DNA from: DASRHY01 sp046765875
GTDB taxonomy: Bacteria; Actinomycetota; Actinomycetes; Propionibacteriales; Kribbellaceae
Direction: 5' to 3'
NCBI GenBank assembly: GCA_046765875.1
Contig: JBKPSJ010000170.1
Span: forward strand, 1 to 12,583
DNA length: 12,583 nucleotides
Under the pieces are notes generated by a model. It made no database searches. It worked only from the letters and a program-made list of their open reading frames with translations, and was not told the DNA's origin. Shown here piece by piece: positions 6,800 to 12,583 of the stretch (its first letter is position 1; every line of letters begins with the position of its first letter). A program made the position numbers and the translations under genes.

Positions 6800-9660
6800 G
6801 TCGCCGTCCGAGCCTCGCCCAGGCGACCTCGGTGGTCCTGTTCGCGGCCGCCCTGATCGCTGTGGTTCTGATCGCGCACCGGCTGCCGGCCGATTCCAGC
6901 AGCACGGGCCGCTTCCAGACGCCGGCGCCCGTCATCGTGCTCGGCGTCATCCAGGGCATGACGTACGGTCTGCTCGCGATGGGACTGGTGCTGATCTACC
7001 GCACCAACCGCATCATCAACTTCGCACACGGCCAGATCGGTGTGCTCGCCGCCGCGCTGTTCGCACTCGCCGCGACCCGGTGGCACATCCCCTACTGGGT
7101 CGCCCTGCCGCTGGCGCTGATCGTCGGTGCCGCGGTCGGAGCGGTCGCCGAGACCGGCGTGATCCGCCGGCTACGCGGAGCGCCCCGGCTTATGAGCGTG
7201 GTCGCCACTCTCGGCGTCGGGCAGTTCCTCGGCCTGCTGGCGTTCTCGATCAACACCGAGGCAGGTGCGGGAGCGCTGTTCCCGCAGCCGACCGGGATGC
7301 CGGCGTTCACGATCGGGGAACTGCAGATCACCCCTGCGTACAGCGGGATGCTCTTCCTATCTCCTTTGCTCGCCCTGGGTCTCGCGCTGTTCCTGCGCCG
7401 TAGCCGCCAGGGCCTCGGGATCCGCGCCGCGGCGGCCAATCCGGACGGCGCCCGGCTGGCCGGGATCTTCTCGTCCCGGATGTCGTCGCTGACCTGGGGT
7501 CTCGCCGGGGCGCTGTCCGCCTTCACCGCGATCCTGACCCAGCCGACCCAGGGCCTCACCTCGGCCGAGTCGTTCGGACCGGGTCTGTTGCTGCGGGCAC
7601 TCACCGCCGCGGCACTGGCCGGGATGACCAGCATGCCGAGGGCGATGGTGGCCGGCGTCGCGGTGGGAGTGGTCGAGCAGACGGTGTTCTGGAACTATCC
7701 CCAGTCCGGCATCGTCGAGGTCACCCTGTTCGCGCTGACCATGCTCGCGCTTCTGTGGCAGCGGATCGGCACCGGACGTGACGAGGACAAACGCAGCGAC
7801 TGGAGCGCGGTGCAGGCTCTCCGGCCGATTCCTGCACAGCTTCGCCGCCACTGGTTGGTCCGGCGGCTGGGCATCGTCACCGGACTCGTAGCCTTGCTCG
7901 TGGCAACCATCCTTCCGGCGGTGGTGACCACGGGTGCCGCGGCCACGTTGACGGGTATTTTCGCCGTCGCGGTCGTCGGGCTCTCGGTCGGTCTGCTGAC
8001 CGGGCTGAGCGGGCACCTCACGCTCGGCCAGTTCGCGGTCGCCGCCGTCGGTGCGACGGTCTCCTATTACGTCTCCCGGCAGACGGGCAACTTCCTGCTG
8101 GCCTTCCTGTGTGCCGGACTGGTCGCTGGTGTCGTCTCGGTGATCCTCGGGCTGCCCGCCCTCCGCAGCAGGGGTCTGCTGCTGACGGTGACGACGCTGT
8201 CCTTCGCGATCATCGTGCCGGTCTGGCTTCTGCGACAGCCGTTCGCACTCGGCGACGGTGTCGACCCGGGGCGGCCCGTGGTCGCGGGCCATGTGCTCGA
8301 CAGTGGCCGGGGCTACTACTACTTCGCGCTCGCCGTTCTCATCGTCGCGTTCGTTGTCGCCGGCAACGTCCGGCGCAGCGGCTTCGGACGTCAGCTGATC
8401 GCCGTACGGGACAACGAGGACGCGGCCAGGGCCTTCAGTGTCAACCCGGCCCGCGTGAAATGGCAGAGCTATCTGCTGGCCGGAAGCCTTGCCGGCCTCG
8501 GCGGAGCGACCTACGGACACTCGCTGTCCAGCATCAACTTCGCCTCGTTCCCGGCCCAGGCCAGCCTCGACCTGGTGGTGATGACCGTGATCGGCGGGAT
8601 CTCGCTGCTGGCCGGCCCGCTGCTCGGTGCCTTGGTCGTGATCGGGGTGCCGGCCTTCGTTCCGCTGGACTCGGCCGGGCTCGCGGCGACCGCTTTCGGT
8701 CAGCTGCTGATCATCCTCTACCTGCCACGCGGGCTGGTTCAGCTGGTCGAGCCGGCGCGCGACCTCGTCGTACGCCGGATCGCCGGTCGGGCTGTGGCGC
8801 CGCCGGCCGTCACAACCGTGCGGGAGACCCGGGATCTGTCCGCATTGCAGAGCACTCGCAGCCCTCTGCGCGAGGGACCGCTGCTCGAGGCCGTGAACCT
8901 CACCAAGCGCTTCGGCGGGGTGACGGCTGTCGACGGCGTCTCGTTCGAGATCCACCACGGCGAGACCGTCGGCCTGATCGGACCGAACGGAGCCGGCAAG
9001 ACCACTACGTTCGAGCTGCTCGGCGGCTTCACCAAGCCGGACAGCGGTGCGGTGTACTTCGATGACAGGGACATCACCCGGATGCGGCCGGAGCAACGGG
9101 CGCGGCTGGGGCTGATCCGGTCGTTCCAGGACGCCGGCCTGTTCCCCACCATGACCGTGCGCGACGCGGTCGCGTTGTCCCTGGAACGGGCCGCGCCGAC
9201 CCGGACGGCGCGCAGCGTCCTCGGCATCCCCGACCGAACCAGGTCGAAGGACAGGCGGGTGCGCGAACTCATCGGCACGATGGGTCTCGACGGGTACCGC
9301 GACAAGCAGATCCAGGAATTGTCCACCGGCATCCGTCGGATCACCGAGCTGACCTGCCTGATCGGTCTCGACCCGGCTGTGCTGCTGCTCGACGAACCGT
9401 CGTCGGGCATCGCGCAACGCGAGTCCGAGGCACTCGGCCGGCTGCTGCGCGACCTCGCTGCCGAACTTCGCATCACCATGGTCGTCATCGAGCACGACAT
9501 CCCGCTGATCATGGGTCTCGCCGACCGCATCATCGCGATGGACACCGGCCAGGTCATCGCCGACGGCACACCGGCCGCAGTACGCGCCAACCCGCGCGTC
9601 ATCGAGTCCTACCTCGGCACCGGCACGTACCAGGGCACCAGACTCGCCAGCGGCGCCTGA
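6796..9660 (+). CDS. LivH-LivM-LivG fusion: branched-chain/hydrophobic amino acid ABC importer
   Basis: 954 residues from GTG 6796, with GAAGG 9 nt upstream and a 4-nt overlap with the preceding stop. Residues about 43-322 are a LivH permease (GMTYGLLAMGLVLIYRTNRI and INFAHGQIG). Residues about 355-655 are a LivM permease (GLSGHLTLGQFAV, RSRGLLLTVTTLSFA, AVRDNEDAARAF). Residues 696-945 are a LivG ATPase: Walker A GPNGAGKTT (729-737), Q-loop Gln778, Walker B VLLLDE with Glu867, and switch His900. The signature is LSTGIRR (842-848) instead of LSGGQ or LPYGQ, followed by DEPSSGIAQRE rather than the usual LivG AGLN segment; this looks like an actinobacterial subfamily trait rather than decay. With the LivF domain upstream and the binding protein at 9991-11361, all five HAAT importer functions are present on three polypeptides. 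Amino acid import is well supported by family; the exact ligand is not. Confidence 0.93.
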   Translation: MSRRPSLAQATSVVLFAAALIAVVLIAHRLPADSSSTGRFQTPAPVIVLGVIQGMTYGLLAMGLVLIYRTNRIINFAHGQIGVLAAALFALAATRWHIPYWVALPLALIVGAAVGAVAETGVIRRLRGAPRLMSVVATLGVGQFLGLLAFSINTEAGAGALFPQPTGMPAFTIGELQITPAYSGMLFLSPLLALGLALFLRRSRQGLGIRAAAANPDGARLAGIFSSRMSSLTWGLAGALSAFTAILTQPTQGLTSAESFGPGLLLRALTAAALAGMTSMPRAMVAGVAVGVVEQTVFWNYPQSGIVEVTLFALTMLALLWQRIGTGRDEDKRSDWSAVQALRPIPAQLRRHWLVRRLGIVTGLVALLVATILPAVVTTGAAATLTGIFAVAVVGLSVGLLTGLSGHLTLGQFAVAAVGATVSYYVSRQTGNFLLAFLCAGLVAGVVSVILGLPALRSRGLLLTVTTLSFAIIVPVWLLRQPFALGDGVDPGRPVVAGHVLDSGRGYYYFALAVLIVAFVVAGNVRRSGFGRQLIAVRDNEDAARAFSVNPARVKWQSYLLAGSLAGLGGATYGHSLSSINFASFPAQASLDLVVMTVIGGISLLAGPLLGALVVIGVPAFVPLDSAGLAATAFGQLLIILYLPRGLVQLVEPARDLVVRRIAGRAVAPPAVTTVRETRDLSALQSTRSPLREGPLLEAVNLTKRFGGVTAVDGVSFEIHHGETVGLIGPNGAGKTTTFELLGGFTKPDSGAVYFDDRDITRMRPEQRARLGLIRSFQDAGLFPTMTVRDAVALSLERAAPTRTARSVLGIPDRTRSKDRRVRELIGTMGLDGYRDKQIQELSTGIRRITELTCLIGLDPAVLLLDEPSSGIAQRESEALGRLLRDLAAELRITMVVIEHDIPLIMGLADRIIAMDTGQVIADGTPAAVRANPRVIESYLGTGTYQGTRLASGA

Positions 9661-9919
9661 TCAGTCCCCGTACGCCGGCCCGTAGTCGCCGGCCCACGAC
9701 ATCGGTACGACGGACTTCATTGTGCAACCGGAGACCGGCGCGACGAAATCGCCGCACGACCGGACCAGTGACCAGACCCCGCCGGCCCTGTACAGCGGCA
9801 CGACCAGATCGGCCGTACGACCCCGGGCGCGGCACGACCAGACCGGTCGCGCACCGGGCCTGCGGCTGGCTGAGCACGACGTACGGGCTCGACTGCCGAC
9901 GGCACGCGGCGTACTGAAT
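9661..9919 (-). pseudogene. Frameshifted remnant of a small unknown protein (4 Cys)
   Basis: The 330 bp between the LivHMG stop and the binding-protein stop have no intact gene. Minus-strand codon usage is strongly G/C-ending in one frame down to about 9810 (QYAACRRQSSPYVVLSQPQA...), then in another frame to a stop at 9661 (...APVSGCTMKSVVPMSW, ending DYGPAYGD). The switch coincides with two copies of a 14-bp word 34 bp apart, each encoding Leu-Val-Val-Pro. Removing one 34-bp period restores a single frame of about 74 codons with four Cys. Its stop abuts the convergent LivHMG stop exactly. The 5' end is unclear: GGAGG sits 7 nt before an ATT and no ATG/GTG/TTG is in frame nearby. It may be a decayed gene, an assembly error, or coincidental open frame in GC-rich DNA. 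Confidence 0.42.
9795..9842. repeat. 14-bp direct repeat at the apparent frameshift
   Basis: GCGGCACGACCAGA occurs exactly at 9795-9808 and 9829-9842, start to start 34 bp, which is not a multiple of three. The flanks do not match beyond this word, so it is not a clean full-length 34-bp duplication. Confidence 0.8.
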
Positions 9920-9990
9920 GGGCGAACCTCCGGGGACGCAGGAGCGATGTGGTGACCGCTCCCCCGTCCCTGGAGGTCGTCGAATGGCGC

Positions 9991-11361
9991 TCAGCCGTCG
10001 GAGCGCTCCAGGGATCCGCTGTAGCCGAAGCACCCGCACGATTCGTCGTAGGCGTAGTGGTAGTAGCCGTTCCCGCCGTCGTGCTGGTCTGGGCTGAAGT
10101 TGGTGCTGAACGCACCGGCAGGCTCGAAGCTCGACCCGAGCGCGTGCAGCCCGGCGAAGAAGCTGCCCCGGCTCACCTTGCCGCCCTGGCTCTTCAGGGC
10201 GTCGCGGAGCAGATAGAGGCTGTTGCAGTACAGGTTGCCGACCGCCTCTGCGTTGGCGTCGGGGAACCGTGCGCCCTTCGAGGTCAGCAAGTGTCGGCAA
10301 TGCCGCCGCGCCTGGCTCGAGTACGGACCGTCCAGCGGGTTCTGGCTGGCGCGGAGGTCGAGCACCGGGTTCCAGCCGAATCCGACCGCACCCTTGAACT
10401 GCTCCTTCGGCACGCCCGCGCCGTCGATCAGAACCTGTGGACCGTTGCCGGAGTTCACCCCGTACCGCGGGTGGTAGTTCTGCGTCGCCGCTTCCTTGGT
10501 GAAGAACAGACCGAGGACACCGGTGTACTCGAAGATGAGCACATGGTCGACCTTGTCGGTGCGGAACTTCAGCACCGCGTTCTTGACCGCGGCGGTCATC
10601 GCGGCCGTGTCGGCGTCGTTGACGCGGACGACGTCCGGCTTGGGCTGACCGGCGGCGGTCAGGTCGGGGATGAGCACCTGGTCGACGGCGTGCGCGAAGT
10701 CCGGCTGGTCGAGCGTCACGACACCGATCCGGGTGGACGATCCCCCCGGTGCGCCGGTCTTGGTGTCCCACGGCTGGAAGTAGCCCTGATCGGACAGCGA
10801 CTTGACCTCGATCTTGGCGACCCGGTCCTGATTGATCTGCGACACCGAGACCCAGAAGGGGTACTTGCGGAACGACGCCTCGCCGTTGGGGAGCACGTCG
10901 TCGTCGATCGCCACCACGCCGGCCTTGCCCAGGCACTCCATCAGCGCGGGCTCGCCGGCATCCAGCACCGCGAACACCTTGTTGTCCTTGGTGAGCTTGG
11001 TGCACTCGGCCTGTTCCAGGGCGTCGACCGACGCGGCTCCCGAGCTGGGAATGGCATCGAAGACGGGGACCAGCTTGTGGCCGGCGACGCCGCCGTTGGC
11101 GTTGATGTCGTCGATGACGATCTGCGCGTCCGCCTTCGGGTTGCCCACGGTCACGCCGCCCGCACCCGCGGCCTTGTTCGCGGCATCGGCGTCGGCCGGA
11201 TACGGGACGCCGACGTAGATCGAGTCCGTCGTGACACCTGGCGACGTGTCCGGCGTCGAAGGACTCGACGGCGTGGCCGACTGCTGAGCGGTCGACGAAC
11301 ATCCGGCGATGACCAGGGCAAGGGTGACGGCGGGGACCAGGCGCTTGGCCAGGACGGTCAT
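9991..11361 (-). CDS. ABC-transporter substrate-binding lipoprotein, LivJ-like (type 1 periplasmic-binding fold)
   Basis: 456 residues from ATG 11361, chosen for AGGAGG 8 nt upstream (11370-11375) and an immediate lipoprotein signal: Lys/Arg head, hydrophobic run and lipobox Ile-Ala-Gly-Cys21. A Ser/Thr/Pro/Gln linker (22-45) precedes a two-lobed type 1 binding domain beginning DSIYVGVPYP. It contains INANGGVAGHKLVPVFD, the typical N-lobe strand-helix region of amino acid and amide binding proteins, and then KDNKVFAVLDAGEP. It ends in a Cys-Gly-Cys containing tail (DESCGCFGYSG). It should be anchored outside the membrane and deliver ligand to the LivHM domains encoded by the convergent operon. 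Its separation from the permease genes means a separate promoter. The ligand is unknown: branched-chain, aromatic or D-amino acids, short peptides and amides are all possible for this family. Confidence 0.9.
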   Translation of the reverse strand: MTVLAKRLVPAVTLALVIAGCSSTAQQSATPSSPSTPDTSPGVTTDSIYVGVPYPADADAANKAAGAGGVTVGNPKADAQIVIDDINANGGVAGHKLVPVFDAIPSSGAASVDALEQAECTKLTKDNKVFAVLDAGEPALMECLGKAGVVAIDDDVLPNGEASFRKYPFWVSVSQINQDRVAKIEVKSLSDQGYFQPWDTKTGAPGGSSTRIGVVTLDQPDFAHAVDQVLIPDLTAAGQPKPDVVRVNDADTAAMTAAVKNAVLKFRTDKVDHVLIFEYTGVLGLFFTKEAATQNYHPRYGVNSGNGPQVLIDGAGVPKEQFKGAVGFGWNPVLDLRASQNPLDGPYSSQARRHCRHLLTSKGARFPDANAEAVGNLYCNSLYLLRDALKSQGGKVSRGSFFAGLHALGSSFEPAGAFSTNFSPDQHDGGNGYYHYAYDESCGCFGYSGSLERSDG

Positions 11362-11376
11362 GAGGAGCGCCTCCTC
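11362..11376 (-). promoter_or_regulatory. Hairpin overlapping the binding-protein ribosome-binding site
   Basis: Plus-strand GAGGAG-CGC-CTCCTC is a perfect 6-bp inverted repeat with a 3-nt loop. In the minus-strand mRNA it pairs the AGGAGG of the binding-protein gene with GCUCCUC immediately before the AUG, so it could hide the ribosome site. It could equally be a by-product of the short sequence composition. Confidence 0.45.
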
Positions 11377-11382
11377 TGAGGT

Positions 11383-11407
11383 GGGGGTGCCAGCATGATC
11401 CACCCCC
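11383..11407. promoter_or_regulatory. Inverted repeat in the leader of the binding-protein gene
   Basis: GGGGGTG (11383-11389) and CACCCCC (11401-11407) form a perfect 7-bp inverted repeat around an 11-nt loop, 22 bp upstream of the binding-protein ATG. It could be an operator or a 5'-leader hairpin. The remaining divergent spacer (11408-11506) towards the M20 gene shows no promoter I can defend. Confidence 0.45.
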
Positions 11408-11506
11408 GCGCCGGTTACGGAATTGTCGTCGGCAACGAACCAGAGGCCGCCGGATCGTCAGCCGGCACAGATTCCGCGTGGGACTCCTCGTGTCACAGTG
11501 CTGGTC

Positions 11507-12583
11507 ATGCAGCTCCCGCTGGCGGCGATGATCGATGACCTCGCCGCCTTGGTGGGGGCCGAGTCGCCGTCCGGCGATCTCGAAGCCCTACGGCAGACTG
11601 CGTCGGTCACGGCCGGCGTCGGTGCGCGCCACCTCGGCAAGGATCCCGAGTGGCTGGTACGAGACGAACGGCCGCACCTGCTGTGGCGGTTCCCCGGCCC
11701 GATGGACTGCTTGCTCCTCGGTCATCTGGACACCGTCTGGCCGCTCGGAACGCTGGCGCGGCGGCCGTTCGGGGTCCGCGGTGACATCATCACCGGGCCC
11801 GGATGCTTCGACATGAAGGCCGGGCTCGTGCAACTGTTCCATGCCGTCGGGGCCGTCTCCGATCGCAGCGGCCTGGCGGTCCTGGTGACCTCCGACGAGG
11901 AGATCGGCTCGCCGTCGTCTCGAGGCCTCATCGAGGAGCTCGCCACGCAGGCGCGCTCCGCACTCGTCCTGGAAGGCGCGGCGCCCGGCGGCGCGCTCAA
12001 GACGGCGCGCAAGGGCGTGTCGATGTACCGGATCGAGATCACCGGCCGGGCGGCTCACGCCGGACTCGACCCGGAACGCGGCGTCAACGCGGCGGTCGAG
12101 CTCGCCCATCAGATCCTTGCCATAGGCAACCTTGCATCGCCCTCGGACGGAACCACAGTGACCCCGTCGGTGGCGACGGCCGGTACGACCGTCAACACCG
12201 TGCCGGGGACGGCGACGCTAGCGGTGGACGTACGCGCCTCGACGACGGCCGAGCAGCTACGGGTCGACCAGGCGATCCACAACCTACGGCCCCGAATGCC
12301 AAGCGCCCGCCTCACCGTCACCGGAGGCGCCAACCGGCTGCCCATGGAGGTGAGTGCGTCCGCCGGCCTTTACGAGCGGGCCGTCCGCGCGGCGAAGGAT
12401 CTGGGCCAGCCCCCGCCGCCGGCCGCCGCAGTCGGCGGAGCCTCCGATGCGAACCTCACCGCCGCCCTCGGCCTGGCCACGCTCGACGGTCTCGGCGCCG
12501 TCGGCGGCGGGGCCCACGCCGATGACGAACACGTCATCGCGTCGACCATGCAGCCGCGAACCGCCCTCCTCACCGGTCTCCTC
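11507..12583 (+). CDS. M20-family metallopeptidase/amidohydrolase (3' end cut by the window)
   Basis: 359 residues from ATG 11507, still open at the last base. Relatives related to carboxypeptidase G2 run roughly 370-400, so probably only a short tail is missing. The two-zinc site is complete: His73 and Asp75 (GHLDTVWPLGT), bridging Asp102 (PGCFDMKAG), general base Glu131 with metal ligand Glu132 (TSDEEIGS), Glu156 (LEGA) and His337 (GAVGGGAHADDEH). The dimerisation domain is marked by His184 (GRAAHAG), and GGASDAN (310-316) is also present. It hydrolyses an amide bond of an N-acylated amino acid or dipeptide in the cytoplasm. Beside an N-succinylamino acid racemase, a role as N-succinyl-L-amino acid desuccinylase fits, but a folyl-glutamate-like or dipeptide substrate cannot be excluded. 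No Shine-Dalgarno precedes the ATG; an in-frame GTG at 11498 is an alternative. It is divergent from the binding-protein gene. Confidence 0.92.
   Translation, partial: MQLPLAAMIDDLAALVGAESPSGDLEALRQTASVTAGVGARHLGKDPEWLVRDERPHLLWRFPGPMDCLLLGHLDTVWPLGTLARRPFGVRGDIITGPGCFDMKAGLVQLFHAVGAVSDRSGLAVLVTSDEEIGSPSSRGLIEELATQARSALVLEGAAPGGALKTARKGVSMYRIEITGRAAHAGLDPERGVNAAVELAHQILAIGNLASPSDGTTVTPSVATAGTTVNTVPGTATLAVDVRASTTAEQLRVDQAIHNLRPRMPSARLTVTGGANRLPMEVSASAGLYERAVRAAKDLGQPPPPAAAVGGASDANLTAALGLATLDGLGAVGGGAHADDEHVIASTMQPRTALLTGLL

Noticed and set aside
7357..9495. 712-codon minus-strand open frame opposite the LivHMG gene
   Set aside because: Its product is Gln/His/Arg/Asp-rich with no fold signature, while the plus strand encodes recognisable LivH, LivM and LivG motifs; it is a GC-rich antisense shadow.
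9650..9720. Rho-independent terminator between the convergent LivHMG and remnant genes
   Set aside because: GCCGGCCC words repeat directly but form no strong stem followed by a T-tract on either strand.
9917..9919. ATT as a true start codon for the small remnant
   Set aside because: GGAGG is well spaced, but ATT starts are very rare and the downstream frame is broken, so I keep it only as a possible 5' boundary.
9661..9990. C-terminal extension of the binding protein by stop-codon readthrough
   Set aside because: The frame after its stop stays open to 9661, but the first half has poor third-position bias and the binding protein already ends at a length normal for the family.
9949..11379. 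476-codon plus-strand open frame opposite the binding protein
   Set aside because: Repetitive Val/Arg/Gly/Gln translation without a domain; the minus strand has a lipobox and a binding-protein fold.
1..12583. CRISPR array, tRNA/rRNA genes, insertion sequence, prophage or biosynthetic gene cluster
   Set aside because: No regularly spaced 25-40 bp repeats, no cloverleaf or rRNA sequence, no transposase or integrase and no synthase modules were seen; short tandem repeats at gene junctions are too small.

Overview
This is a GC-rich window with the coding style of an actinomycete: GTG starts, GTGA stop/start overlaps, strong third-position G/C bias and large fused ABC-transporter polypeptides. 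Genus cannot be fixed from the sequence. The left edge is a contig end. Positions 21-53 are a Nextera/Tn5 sequencing adapter, so biology starts at about position 54. Both end genes are incomplete.

Layout. A leftward block (54-3901) is transcribed in the order GNAT-type acyltransferase, N-succinylamino acid racemase (NSAAR, enolase superfamily), a serine beta-lactamase-fold hydrolase with a C-terminal accessory domain, and a second such hydrolase cut by the adapter. A 226-bp divergent intergenic region (3902-4127) separates it from a rightward block (4128-9660): a small lipoprotein, an MFS permease fused to a LivF-type ABC ATPase, and a single chain fusing LivH, LivM and LivG. Converging on that block are a short frameshifted remnant (9661-9919) and a LivJ-like substrate-binding lipoprotein (9991-11361), both on the minus strand. 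Divergent from the binding protein is an M20-family metallopeptidase (from 11507), which runs off the right end.

How the genes may work together. NSAAR beside a COG3375-type GNAT protein and an M20 amidohydrolase is the gene set of the known D-to-L amino acid conversion route: N-succinylation of a D-amino acid, racemisation of the N-succinyl derivative, then hydrolysis of the L-form. Here that set sits with a branched-chain/hydrophobic amino acid type (HAAT) ABC importer and two hydrolases of a fold that includes D-aminopeptidases and D-esterases. The inference is an import-and-salvage island for D-amino acids, D-peptides or N-acyl amino acids. The two fused transporter chains, especially the MFS-LivF chimera, and the co-transcribed unknown lipoprotein are the least ordinary parts. 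No regulator, RNA gene, CRISPR array or insertion sequence was recognised.
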